Source: Sepioteuthis lessoniana
Taxonomy: Eukaryota; Mollusca; Cephalopoda; Myopsida; Loliginidae
Direction: 5' to 3'
Assembly: GCA_963585895.1 (NCBI GenBank)
Contig: OY757934.1
Coordinates: forward strand, 31,195,923-31,259,922
Length of the DNA: 64,000 bases
Part shown: positions 20,639 to 32,299 of the stretch, piece after piece
How positions within the stretch are numbered: the stretch's first letter is position 1
Layout of the letters: every line of letters begins with the position of its first letter
Position numbers and translations under genes: made by a program
Notes under the pieces: model-generated
Told to the model about the DNA's origin: nothing
Database searches by the model: none
The model's input: only the letters and a program-made list of their open reading frames with translations

Positions 20639-23150
20639 ATGTATACTTTTGTATTTTATACTCACATGATATATCTTGGCATGTATGTGTGTTTTATGTA
20701 TAGATGTATTCATATTAAAAGAGTGGTGAGATCTTAAAGAATGGATAGTATTATATAAGAATTTTTCTGGTTTTGTTTATATTTACAAAACTAAATGTTA
20801 TATAACTACTCTGCAAGTTTTTAGGAAAAAACATCCTTTTAAAAAAAAGCATATCTCCAACAAAGAAATTTTACTTATTGTTTTTCATGAAACAAGAACT
20901 TTCATAAGAAATTTCTATTCTTAAGTAAAATCCAAGAATGTCTACAAAACTTACTATTTTTTCTAATTATTGAAGTTTCTCATTCTTTGATCCTACAAGA
21001 CAAGGATTAAATTGTATTTCTTGATTGAAAAATATTTTCATTGATTTTGTTATATAGGTAGATGAAAATAAGTGGGGTGAATTATATTCTAAGAAATGCC
21101 TCATGGCATTTTTAGCTATTTCTTCATAAAAAAATCTATTTTCTGCTTTTTATTTGTCCTCCATTTCAGGCAGAGTTCTAATTTTAAAATTTGAAATTTC
21201 TTTCTTCAGTACATCAATATATAATTTTGTATGTAAGAAACACAAAGGAAATCCTTGTTACACAACACAAATGTGTTTTCACTCATAAAAAAATATTGGC
21301 TATTTCAAAAACAGTGTCTTCAGCATCCAACTAATTTCGTTACATCCTTTGCTCAAATTCAAAGAGTGATAATGTATCAAGTACATTTTTATGTTTTGCT
21401 CATTTTTCTTTCCCAAATACTTTCATGTCTAAAGTCGCAACAGCTCATACTGTTTTCTCACTTTGCTTTGTGTATGTATTGACAGCTTTTTTTTATTTAT
21501 CTTGTGATTCATTTTCACTTATTTCTTTGTTATTTACTTTCTTCTCTTACCTTGCTATTTTATATTATGTTTATGTACTGTTTATATATTTATATACATT
21601 TATATAGAAAATATTTATATGCTGGTTTTATTTATTAGTTTTGTATTATAACCTATTACACATGCACATGTGTAGAACAGAAAATGTAGTTACCTATTTT
21701 GCTTTTTATTTTCTATTTTTATTAATAAATTAATGCTTATAAAACTAATCTTTCTTTGTGTAAATTTTTATCATCCAGAAAAATATTTTAATTTTAAAGT
21801 GACAATATTTATCTAATTTTGAAATTTGAAATATCTTTCTTCAGTACATCAACATATAATTTTGTATCTAAGAAACACAAAGGAAATCCTTGTTACACAA
21901 CACAAATGTGTTTTCACTCATTTTCTTCTGACTACATCAAATTTTTAAAACTTGGCTTTTATAGAAAGATATTTAATAAATTCTATATTTCTCTCATTTT
22001 ATATCTTCTTTTATATATCTCCTTTATTATTATTATTTCTACCACTTTCTCGATATCTCTGTATCTCTTTTGAGATCTAACTCTTTCTCTATCTTTCTTT
22101 TTCTTTATCTCTCAATTCCTAACTCTTTATATCTCTTGATTTTTATCTAAGCTTAACAATTAACCATCAACAAAAACTCTTTCAACTAACAATGTGAGTT
22201 GACCACTAAAGTTAGCTTAATCATTTGTAATAATTTTATTGCTATTTCCAATATTCTTTTATCTTGACTTTCCTTGAAAGACTTGCACATTGGTGTGATG
22301 AAACTATAAGATTCTTGAAATCATCATTCATAGCCTGGTGGTAAACTGGGAAGACACACATCATTGGAAATTATTTAGGAGATAATTTAAATTTACAATA
22401 GGAAAGAAACATTATTTTCATAATACTCTAACATTTAATTTATCAATGACTTATTCTCAGAGTTAGATTGGCCTGAGCATTAAAATTCTCATTTGGTCTC
22501 TTGGCCCAACAGTATTGTGAAGCCCCACATCCAGTGAAAATGATAAAGAGTATTTCAAGGTTAACTAACCACAATTAAAATTCACACATTTGTTTTGAGT
22601 AATTCCTTTGAAAAATTTCTCTAAAACATAAGTAAATTGTAATTTTTCTATTTCCTTGAGAGTTATTATACTCAGTTGTTCTTCTATGACTGTTAATCTA
22701 TATATTCTTTAGATATTTAATCTAGGAAAAACTTCTTGCTCCATAAAGCAAAAGTAAATCCATAAGGCAATTTAAACATTTAAGAATGCAGAAGTGAATT
22801 TATTGTTTATTGCAAAAATTTTAAAATCTGAAGCTTGCAAGATGTGTACTTTGATTTTGCATTCACAAAGGAAAATACTTTTCAGTCTCTGCAGCCACCC
22901 CCACCTCACCTGGCTAAGATCCCACTGTTGGTGAAAACCCTGGAGCTGCCATCCCAAAGCTAAGGCTTTTTTATCCAGCATTGCTCATGCTAAAAGCCCG
23001 TTTCCTTTTTCTTTTAAATAATTAAATGATGAAATTTGTCTAAGAGCTAAATCTTTAAAAAATAAAATAAATTGATTGCATTATGAAATTCTTTATTGGA
23101 ATACTACATGTACGCCCTTTTGTCCTTAATTCTGGAGATGTCCCCATGAT
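20639..23150. other. Long AT-rich stretch, no gene recognised
   Basis: Contains a direct repeat pair (21178-21290 and 21813-21925, separately listed) and a pyrimidine-rich tract at 22020-22140. Open frames are hydrophobic by composition and give no family signal. Confidence 0.45.
21178..21925. repeat. Direct repeat pair of about 112 bp
   Basis: Segments 21178-21290 and 21813-21925 share GAAACACAAAGGAAATCCTT and CACAAATGTGTTTTCACTCA with very few differences; the first then diverges abruptly. The 520-bp interval is AT-rich without an open frame of note. Confidence 0.75.
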
Positions 23151-23154
23151 ATAG

Positions 23155-23395
23155 TTGGGGAGTCCTTGTGCTGTAGTGGCTAATGGGCTGGACTGTGACC
23201 TCATAGTAATGAATCTGAACTTGACTCACATTATTACATTCCCATTCTGACTAATACCCTTGGGAAAGGTATGAACCACCTCATCTCCTCAGCTATGGGT
23301 TAAATAGTGCCACTGCTTTTGTTCTACAAGGATGGATTTGAAATTAAATAACCCACTAAAGTTGATATGCTATTAAATAAAAAGAACAAACCAGA
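23155..23395 (+). mobile_element. SINE-1 copy, full length
   Basis: Head GGAGTCCTTGTGCTGTAGTG, degraded B box, core CTTGGGAAAGGTATGAA, tail GTTGATATGCTATTAAAT. Confidence 0.8.
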
Positions 23396-23464
23396 CCTTA
23401 ATTCAAATATCTATATCTTGCAAATGATATGTATACATATATGTATACATAGATTGCAGATTCC

Positions 23465-23609
23465 ATTCCATTTGAGTTCACATCCTGTTTGTATTTCATT
23501 TTACACTAATGCCCTTACAAAAGGTACGAATCTATTTCTCTTCTCAGCTAGGGGTTAATAGTACAGCAACCAGTCAAAGAAAAACAAAAAGTGAATTCAA
23601 ACTTTATTC
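23465..23609 (+). mobile_element. SINE-2 fragment
   Basis: B-box trace (TGAGTTCACATCCTG), core and first tail block; the rest is lost beyond the V insertion that follows. Confidence 0.6.
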
Positions 23610-23978
23610 TTGTAGGTTGTTTGGTTTGGTTTGGTTTTATGACACATCAATCATTGTAGGTTATTTCATGCCAAATCCATTTTTATACAAAAAACAGTTC
23701 TATTTCAAACAATTCAATTTAGCATAAGTACACAGTTTAGTTCTATTTGACCCAGAGATAGGACCCTATCAGGTACTACCACTCTTAGCCAGAGTGGACT
23801 TAGGAGCGATGGCAATAAAGGTGTACTCTACATTCTCCCAAGCTCCAGCATTACTGAGCTTCACCATCAGACTGTTTAGTGTCATATCTAGGACACTTGT
23901 TGGGGGGGTGCTACCCCTCTGCAGAGATGCAGTTGATGTATTCTGCAGTCCCAGCTGACTAGGCCATTTGTAGGTTGT
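23610..23978 (-). mobile_element. V retroposon, short complete copy
   Basis: The element (23621-23967) is flanked by perfect 11-bp duplications TTGTAGGTTGT at 23610-23620 and 23968-23978. It has tail, about one tandem unit, and the complete head (reversed CTCTGCAGAGATGCAG, CAGCTGACTAGGCC). At about 347 bp it shows the minimal form of the family. Confidence 0.85.
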
Positions 23979-24273
23979 CTTCCCTTGAATTAAGGAGTAT
24001 ACCTTTGAACTTCACATATCAATCTGATAATTTAGATAAGCCTTTTTTCTCTCAGTTCTTTGTTGAACAGAAGAGAGACTGTCTCCAACCCCAGTTGTAG
24101 ATTTTGTCTCCTCTGGGCATAGAAACAATAAACTCACATGGCTTTGCTTACTAAAGAAGGCAAGTAAGACTTTTTGCCATTTTTGGTACCCCTTTTTATA
24201 TACTGTGTGTTCATGGAACAATTTACACATTTTATTGACTGGGACTCATTTGTATATTCTGGTAATACTTCTT

Positions 24274-24278
<5 letters not shown>

Positions 24279-24316
<38 letters not shown>
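24279..24316. repeat. (TA)n microsatellite
   Basis: About 18 TA units. Confidence 0.95.
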
Positions 24317-24318
<2 letters not shown>

Positions 24319-24353
24319 TAAGTGGCCATGTCTAGTCACTCAAAGTACTCCTT

Positions 24354-24740
24354 GCCCAGTTTGCTAAGCCTGAAGAATACAGCAACTGCATCTCTGCAGA
24401 GGGGTAAGAACCCTCCAATGAGAGTCATGACACTAAACAATCGGATGATAAGGTTCCAGTGATACTGAAGTTCAGGCGGAATGCGGAGTACCTCTGGCCT
24501 GGAGTGGTAGCACCTGTTAGAGTCCTACCCATCGGTCAAATAAAACTTAACTGTACATTTATGCTAAACTGAATTGTTTGAAATAGAACAGTTTTGGCAT
24601 TTAACAGTGTATAAACAAAACCTACTTTTATACTAAACTGAATTGCTTGAAATAGAACTGTTTATATGTATAAAAATTGACTTGGCATTTATAACCTACA
24701 ATGTTTGATGTGCCATAAAAACAAACTAAACCAATCAAAA
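24354..24740 (+). mobile_element. V retroposon, complete but diverged
   Basis: Head (CTCTGCAGAGGGGTAAGA), central block, about two tandem units with AAACTGAATTG, and tail GTTTGATGTGCCATAAAAAC. Low similarity to the young copies implies greater age. Confidence 0.75.
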
Positions 24741-25052
24741 TATTCCTGATACTATGTAATGTAGTACTGTTTCATAGTCAGGTCATTGGTGACTAAACTG
24801 GTACCCCCATAGAGTTTTTCTGGTGTGAAAAGTAGCTAGAAACCTTGCAGGATAAAAAACAAGATCTGTCAAAGGTTGGAGAATGCTTTTTGCTCAACAA
24901 CCATCTAGCACATTTTTTCTATAAGTGTTGGACTCCTTATTCTTATTCGAGTTATCCAACTAAAAAGACAACTCTGATATAACATCTGCAGTTGATGTGT
25001 TTACTGGTTCTCTTGCAATAACTAGCCACTGGATGATAATCATGAAAACTTT
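24741..25052. other. Unassigned sequence
   Basis: No gene or repeat recognised. Confidence 0.4.
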
Positions 25053-25377
25053 AAGAGTGATATTTATCCTATTTACCCAACCCCTCCGCTCAGGCAGGAT
25101 ATGACACAAGGTCAATTTTTAAGCGGAGTTTAACAGGTTTGAATTCAGAGTTTTCCTTCTCTTAGACTAGTTGCCTCACCAAGGCTGAAGAACCCAGTCT
25201 GCCCTACTATTTTACCCATAGCTGGAGGGGGAATAATTGGATTCATACCTTTCCCAAGGGTATTAGTGCTATGTGAAATGCAATCAGTCTCGTCCAGGAT
25301 TTGAACTCGTGTCGCCGTGTCCATTTCCTACGACGATAACAATTACACCACGGGCACCTCCTAAAAGTGATATTTAT
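25053..25377 (-). mobile_element. SINE-2 copy, full length with 15-bp target duplication
   Basis: The element (25068-25362) is flanked by AAGAGTGATATTTAT and AAAAGTGATATTTAT. Minus-strand order is head with GGTGTAATTGTTATCGTCG, B box GAGTTCAAATCCTGG, core CTTGGGAAAGGTATGAA, tail with AAATTGACCTTGTGTCATA. CpG sites in the head are retained, consistent with a young insertion. Confidence 0.9.
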
Positions 25378-27235
25378 GTTATACAAGCATTGGCCGCTAT
25401 ATGATGTACAAATGTTCCCTTTCAAACTTTTCATTTATGCATCTTTCTCTTGAAAAAGTCCCTTGGTGATGGAGGTGTGGCAACATATGCAGACCTGACT
25501 TGTTGGAAGTGTGCAGTTAAATATCTACATATGGGCAGCAGGAATCTTATCCTTATCACCATTCTTATGTCTTTCTATAAGAACTGACTCTGCTGGAGAC
25601 TTTTGTGTCTGAACAGCTCTCTTTAGGAGAGCACTGCTAACCCAGGTGGAGTAATGTCGATGGCTGGTGTGTGAGATTATGAAGGATGGCAGTGATCTGT
25701 CAAAGATTGTGTGTTTAGCATATGTGTAAATGAGCTAGTCTTTCCTTATATTTATTCAGTGTTCATGTATCATTCGATAGACGAGTGCTAATATTGGATC
25801 TTGGTGAGTGGGAATGCAACTAAATATACCAACCATTACCAATAACTTTTAATCATTCCAATACTCTGGTTAAAAATTGTCCTTGTGTCACATCCTTTTG
25901 ATGGTGCTGAGGTTGGATAACGCATACGTAACTATGTATTTTTAATAAATCTTGATTCTTGTATTTACAGAAAAATATAATACAAATATGTAATAGAAAG
26001 GGTTCAGTAATATATCCATGATAGGATATCACTTTGAAATAGCAAGGCTTGAATATTTATTTTTTATCAGTTTTGAACCAGTTAGTAGATAACAATGAAT
26101 TATCTGTCAGGACTTGAATATATCACTAAGTAAGAAGATATATATATATATATTAGCCGATTCTGGTCAGATATAATCACATCCATACGATAACTTGAAT
26201 AGATCAAAATACAAAATACATCTATACTATATATATATATATAGGATGAATTATAAAATACTATGGCAAGTCAATTTTTGCAATATTTTGATAAGATAAA
26301 ACAATTCAGCAGCTCCAGATATTTATGCCTAAGTTGTAAAGTTCACAACCTATACTGTACTCTGAGATGCTAAGCTCACTTTATATTCCTCTTGTGTTAC
26401 TAACTAAATTTGCCTTTATAACTTGGAGAATGGCCTCAGAATCCGTGTGTTTAGACCCACCTGAACTTGGTTAATTGTCAAGGTTCTTGATACCTTAGGA
26501 AATTTTCTTGAACTATCAGTGATCAACTTTGCCCTCACCTTTTGCACAACCAATGTTTTTGTTTGCTTCCATGGCATTATGGCTCAGTTTGAACTCATAA
26601 AGCATAAGTTCTCGAATTAGACTACATTGGACATTACTCTGTGAAGTAGCTTTCAAATCATACATAGACTAATGTATAACATGTCAGCATACCAACTACC
26701 ATGATACTACGAACTACAGTGAGTAACTTCATTGGATGCTCCATTAATATGGCCTTGTGCCACATTCAAGCAAAAAAAAAAAAGCTTTGTAAATTACAAA
26801 AAAACAGAGGGACAAAAGAGAGACCGTCTTTACTGTACAAAGAACAAAAAATAAACCAAGATGGATTCTGGGAAGGTGCCTATTCTCTAAGAGAGACAAT
26901 TAATTTGAAAAGTATATTTCCAGTGGCATTTAGAAAACTTCTATATAAATCAAGAGATAGTCGTTGATATTATAAAACCTCTAACTCAAGCAATTGTGAG
27001 AGAATGTGGATCTCAACTTATTTGGTAAACAAAGCAAAATTATTTCATTTATGACTGAGGTATAACCTAGAAAACTCATATAATAAATTGTTATTCAAGG
27101 AATATTTGTAAATATAAAACTCAAGTTTAATTAATGGGAATGGTTATATCAAATTTGTATTTTAAGCTCTTATTCTCAGAATATTATAAAATTCCAAGGA
27201 GTTAACAAAAACACTAAAAAATTAAGTTGCTGAAC
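25378..27235. other. AT-rich sequence, no gene recognised
   Basis: Short TA tracts at 26140 and 26228. The 88-codon frame at 26701-26967 contains A-rich low-complexity residues and no motif. Confidence 0.45.
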
Positions 27236-27475
27236 TCGGCCATTGGCCAAACGAGTAGTGTTCACCAATGGCCCAAGGTTCAATCCCAGGTCGAGTCATA
27301 CCAAAGACTCAAAAAAATGGTACTTGATGCCAACTTGCTTAACACTCAGCATTATAAGGTAAGGATCAAGGGTAAAGTGAATCAATGCAAATAATGGAGT
27401 AGGGCCCTCCCCTACCTTACGGCGCAGTAGCTATTGAAAAGGGAGCCTTCAGGTCCCTTTTCAATAGCTACTGAC
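27236..27475 (+). mobile_element. SINE-3 copy with a snap-back end
   Basis: Head GGCCAAACGAGTAGTGTTCA, B box AGGTTCAATCCCAGGTC, then body. The usual tail is replaced by an inverted copy of the preceding bases: CAGTAGCTATTGAAAAGGG (27425-27443) pairs perfectly with 27455-27473 across an 11-base loop. Confidence 0.8.
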
Positions 27476-27479
27476 CAAT

Positions 27480-28737
27480 ATTACCAAAATAAAAACCAAG
27501 ATTGAGGTGTGGGATACGCAGAGACATTTGGCGTCAGATTTTCATCTTCGTTTCTTTTCTTTTTTTTTTTTTTTTCGTTCCTTCCTTCACACACGTTCAC
27601 TTTGTGGGTAACTAATAATAAAACTTCCAGGTTTTTAATGATTAAATTTTACTTCGATAATAAAGTAAAGATTTTATTTTTTTACAAATATACGCACACA
27701 AAACTTTAAAAACTTTACGAACATAAATTTAGAAAGTTTTCGGCTCTTTGAATTCTAACATTACTTCGATAGTAAGGCAAAAGTTGTTTTTTTTTTTTGT
27801 TTTTTACAGATACATACACACAAAACTCGAAAAAAAAAATAAATAAATAAATAAAATCTACAAATAGGAATTTAGAAAGGTTTTGGCACTTCAAAATCTA
27901 ACATTACTTCGATAGTAAGGCAAAAGTTGTTTTTTTTTTTTGTTTTTTACAGATACATACACACAAAACTCGAAAAAAAAAATAAATAAATAAATAAAAT
28001 CTACAAATAGGAATTTAGAAAGGTTTTGGCACTTCAAAATCTAACATTACTTCGATAGTAAGGCAAAAGTTGTTTTTTTTTTTTGTTTTTTACAGATACA
28101 TACACACAAAACTCGAAAAAAAAAAAAAAATAAATAAATAAAATCTACAAATAGGAATTTAGAAAGGTTTTGGCACTTCAAAATCTAACATTACTTCGAT
28201 AGTAAGGCAAAAGTTGTTTTTTTTTTTTGTTTTTTACGGATACATACACACAAAACTCGAAAAAAAAAAAAAATAAATAAATAAAATCTACAAATAGGAA
28301 TTTAGAAAGGTTTTGGCACTTCAAAATCTAACATTACTTCGATAGTAAGGCAAAAGTTGTTTTTTTTTTTTGTTTTTTACAGATACATACACACAAAACT
28401 CGAAAAAAAAAATAAATAAATAAATAAAATCTACAAATAGGAATTTAGAAAGGTTTTGGCACTTCAAAATCTAACATCACTTCGATAGTACGGTAAAGTT
28501 CTTGATGCACACAAAACTCGAAGAAGATTTAATAAAATAAAATTTTTGTCTCTTTCTACCCAGGGTTATTCCACATTTTTTTTTTTTTTTTTTTTTTTTT
28601 TTGCTCTTTCTACTATGGGTTATTCCACATTTTTACCCAGATAATATCGCCTCAGACAATTATGATCTTCACTGAGCTGTCGGTATCGTAAATGACGAGT
28701 TTCTTCATTTATACACTTCTAATCACGCTCTTTAACC
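27480..28737. repeat. Tandem array, 143-bp unit, five near-identical copies plus diverged edges
   Basis: Unit starts at 27755, 27898, 28041, 28185, 28328 and a last partial at 28471, each beginning CTAACATTACTTCGATAGTA. Each holds a T run, CACACAAAACTCGAAAAA, a TAAATAAA run and GGAATTTAGAAAGGTTTTGG. A diverged unit precedes at 27630-27754. A leading module (27480-27625, GGCGTCAGATTTTCATCTTC) recurs at 28738. There is no coding content. Confidence 0.85.
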
Positions 28738-29329
28738 ATTTTACCAAAATAAAAAAATTAGTCACGTGAACCGGAAAAGGAGCGTATTGTAGAAGACGCA
28801 GTGATGTTTAGCGTCAGATCCTTACCAATGCCCTCTCATCTTCCCCTTTTTGTTCCTTCCGTCATATGTGTTCACTTCGAGAGTAACTAATAATCAAAAT
28901 TCTAGGTTTCTTGTAATAAACGTAACGGTGACTTACCGCATGCGCTATCGCTCTCTTGTCAAGTCGCCATTTGAACAGGACTCTTCGCGCGTGCCCCAAA
29001 CTGCCTAATTTATGAAGCGGGCTCATTTGCATAAGATGACAAACGAGTGGACGTGAAAATTCGGATCTCTCGTTTGCGGTTAACGTGAACGGTGGCATTA
29101 CGACTTTACTTGAAAGCGACATCACAAACACAACTGAACGCGAAATTTCTAAAAACTAAATTTTACTTCGATTGTAAAGCAAACATTTTTTTTAAATATA
29201 GGCACACAAAACTCGAAAAAAGAAAAATCTGTGAACATAAATTTAGAAAGTTTTTGGCTCTTTTTAAAGACTAATTTTTACTTCGATAGTGAAACAAAGA
29301 TATATATTTCTTAAATACACGCACACAAA
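28738..29329. repeat. Second copy of the leading module plus diverged array units
   Basis: 28738-28890 repeats the 27480 module (TTACCAAAATAAAAA, GCGTCAGATCC, GTAACTAATAATCAAAA). 28900-29140 is a CpG-rich insertion-like stretch. 29141-29329 has two diverged units of the 143-bp repeat (TTTTACTTCGATTGTAAAGC, GCACACAAAACTCG). Confidence 0.65.
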
Positions 29330-29889
29330 TGTAACTTTTAGGAATGATATTGTTGTGTTTATTTTTAGCGTGAGGTGAAATTTGTTTTATTTTTGGGCGA
29401 GGAAAAGTTGTGACGTTGTAGCGAGGAAAAGTTGTTACGTGCGTGTGTGTGTTTAGGTTGAGTTGTTCCCTCGCTAAGTTTGTAAGGTCCCTCGCTGATT
29501 GTGGTTAGGTATATAAAGGAGAAGGTTCAAGATGTACGAAGTCGAAATGTTTTTAGGAATAGTTTTTATTTGCAGCATGAAATATAGAGTTTGTGCTGCA
29601 AGCCTCGTGGAAAAGGAATGAAGTAAAGAGACGAAATGGAGTTATAAGAAGGTTGAAATAGCAGCGTGTGTTGTTGGACGTGCGAGGGATTGTGTTCGCC
29701 GTAGTTTAGCGAAAGTCTTGTTTGCCGTTGGAGGAAATAAACTTTGGACTCACCGTGAGTTTTGTGTGTCTGGTAGTTTTGGGGAGAGGCGTGCGTGTCT
29801 CCATTAAGGTTGCCCAGAGGTGAAATGAGAGCTAGGTGTCGGGAGCGGGATTAGGCATTGCATCGATATAGCTAATTTTGGGGGTGACA
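29330..29889 (+). mobile_element. LTR-like segment, possible solo LTR
   Basis: Starts TGTAAC and ends GTGACA. It has TATATAAAG at 29509 and GAAATAAA near 29735, spaced like an LTR promoter and poly(A) signal. No target duplication was found, so the limits are uncertain. It is rich in CpG compared with the rest of the window. Confidence 0.4.
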
Positions 29890-30400
29890 TATGTGGGGAT
29901 TTAGGAATTAACAATAAAACTCCCAACCGGATGTTGACTCGTCGGCTGCCACATACAAAATGTATAAACGCGTCGCCACGCATAAGGCTCCACGCATCCA
30001 TCCGGTTAAAAATCAGAAAAAAAGATAAATAATAAAAAGTAAAGTAGCCAATGGGAAGCGGTCGCGCCAAAATTAGAAGAATTTTGGAGTGGCGAATTTG
30101 GAGCCGGTGGAGAGAAATAAATACTCAGGTTTTCTGTGAACCGGGTCTTGTCAGAGAGTGTCCGTCGAACCAACAACATCATTTTGCTGTCTGGTGTTTT
30201 GGGCACCACACTACGTCTTGGGACGTAGCGTTGGTTTGTCCATTCACCAAGTAAATAAAGGAAAGTATGGAAGAAATGTTTTCGTCTCTTATCTGTTTCT
30301 ATCTTTTCTTTTTGTATATTTCTTTTGGGACTTTCTTTGGACAAGGCACTGCGCCGGCCAGTCAACGTGGGGTAAAATAATATAAGCAAAATATGGAGTC
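29890..30400 (+). mobile_element. Second LTR-like segment
   Basis: Begins near TGTGGGGATTTAGGAATTAA, with AGAAATAAATACTC near 30114 and AGTAAATAAAGG near 30250 as possible promoter and poly(A) elements, and TGAC/GTCA-type ends if 29885-30364 is taken. No target duplication found. It could equally be internal sequence of the preceding element. Confidence 0.3.
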
Positions 30401-30489
30401 AGATATCTTACGGCAACACAGCCTTGCCCTTAGCCCCTGACCTTCAAAACCCCTTTTAAACCCCACACATAAAGTTGTTCCTGTGTGTG

Positions 30490-30836
30490 GCGTATTGAAT
30501 GTATCTAATTCATATTCAACTGGGATTCCTTGGTCTAGGAGAAAATAGACGCAAGGAATCCATAAATTAGATAGGTTCCCTCATGTGTCAATGCTGCTGC
30601 TGCTATTGAAGAACCGCCAATGAGACATCTGCACTGGACGGCGTTGTTCAGTCAAAGAGACTGTGTTTGGCAGCTTACCCAATTTCTGCTGCCCGGAAAG
30701 GAGATCCGGAGGATAGGATAGGATAAGTCATCCTGACTGGGTGAAATTATACGTCGAATTAAGTTACGTGCCAAATCAAAACTCCTTCTGCTACAAACTA
30801 TTGAGATACATATGAACATAATTATATAATTGTTAT
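30490..30836. repeat. Dispersed repeat R, copy 1
   Basis: Aligns over about 330 bp with 40270-40598: CTAATTCATATTCAACT, AATAGACGCAAGG, CTGCTGCTGCTATTGAAG, GATAAGTCATCCTGA and GGGTGAAA blocks in the same order. No open frame. The second copy is cleanly inserted in a tandem array. Confidence 0.7.
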
Positions 30837-32045
30837 TCCTCATCAACATGTAAATATTGACTTAAATCCTATTGAAATTTGTAAATTCGGCAGTTAATGC
30901 CTGCTCGAATCTGATTGGCTGCTTTGAAGTTGTGCCGTTAGCCCCCTTACTGTTATTTAAGTGAGACTCACAAGGGTTGTCTCTCTCTCATTTTTTTTTT
31001 TTTTCAGCACGTGGCTCCCTCCTTTTGTTTTGCGAGCTCTGGTTTGTTCACCTTCAACTTTAGGCAATTTTTTCTTAAGCAAGGTAGCTTGAGTAAATAG
31101 ACCTATTTAGTCGTTCTAGGCGAAGCCTATTTTCCTTACAGGGTTTTTATTGTTACTTGTTGAAACAATAAGCCTACTACAGGCTATTTGTGGTTTTGGT
31201 ATGCTGTCCCCTTCAAAAAAAAAGTTGAGTCTAAGGTTTAGAGGCGGTATTATTGGACTTGTACCAACAAAGAAAGATGTTGACCAGGTCAGAAAATATG
31301 GTAAAAGATTCCGTAGGCTCAACAGAAGAAAATTTGAGTTGAAATGGAAAGATAACTTCGTTTTCAACAAGTCTACAGAGAAAACTAGAATACGGTTGTC
31401 CAGGTTGATTCTACACAAGAAGGAGACGCCGAAAAAAAGAATAGACCCTTAAAATTGGCTTCTAAATCAACTTTGACATGAAATATCAAAGAAAGGTATT
31501 TTATCATTAACAAAAGTTAAGCTGCCAGTTGGTGGTTGACGGCATTGCTTTGCGGAAGTGAGTCGTTATATTTCTTTCTAACTTTTTTTTTTTTTTTTGG
31601 TTATGATATTGTCGTTACTTGGATATATGTTATTTTTGTTACCTTATTCAATGTTTTCGACGAGCATAGAGGAAAATATGCAAAGCCAGATTTTGTAAAG
31701 TTTATTTCTCTTAAAATGAATTACTTAGTGGGAACTGGTTGTTTTGTTTTTAAGAAATATAGACACGCTTTTCTTTCAGGTAACAAAATTAAGCTTCCCA
31801 TTTCCTTTTTTATCTTCTTTACCTTTATACTTTTCTCTCCCCCTTTGCCAGGCCTGACAAGTTACTGCCAGATAATTTCTTGGTCTGGGTAGAGATAAGG
31901 TTTACTTGATTCGGGTAGAGTTGTACTTTATAGCGATTAACATTCGGATGAATTTGTTAACTTTTCGAGTGTTGGTTGTTATAATTTAAGACCTAAAACC
32001 TAGCATATTTTATTAATTGAGCACGATTTCTCATAAATCTTTATG
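30837..32045. other. Unassigned region with promoter-like and hairpin-rich stretches
   Basis: Has ATTGGCTG (30917), TTATTTAAG (30954), and a T-run ending in CAG at 31007, which would fit a promoter plus splice acceptor, but I cannot identify a gene. Several small stem-loops lie at 31094-31185. It might be a host 5' region or an unknown element. Confidence 0.35.
31201..31452 (+). CDS. Hypothetical small basic open frame
   Basis: From the first ATG it gives about 83 residues, strongly basic (many Lys and Arg), beginning MLSPSKKKLSLRFRGG and ending ETPKKRIDP. I recognise no domain. It follows the hairpin-rich stretch and a possible splice acceptor. Length alone does not prove coding; the antisense strand is also open over most of it. 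Confidence 0.2.
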   Translation: MLSPSKKKLSLRFRGGIIGLVPTKKDVDQVRKYGKRFRRLNRRKFELKWKDNFVFNKSTEKTRIRLSRLILHKKETPKKRIDP

Positions 32046-32299
32046 GGGGAGCCCCTGCAGTGGTGGCTAATGTGCTGGACTGTGACACCCTATGTAGTTT
32101 GAATTGTTTTTGGATAAATGTAATACACAAAAGAGGGTGAAGGGTATGCCTCCTTAACAACAAGAAAACCACGTGAAATCAACTTCCTAGTAAACAGTCC
32201 TCCTTTCTTCTTCAGCCTTTTTCCTCTTGCGTCTAGCGCTCCTCCGCGGTAATACCACTTCCTCCTCAAATGACTCGTCTGCACAAGTATCATCCGTTA

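Noticed and set aside
27755-28470. CRISPR-like array of regular repeats
   Set aside because: The whole 143-bp unit is repeated with no variable spacers, and the window is eukaryotic; it is an ordinary tandem repeat.
29330-30400. A complete LTR element with two LTRs
   Set aside because: The two LTR-like segments do not match each other and no target duplication could be found, so a pair was not called.
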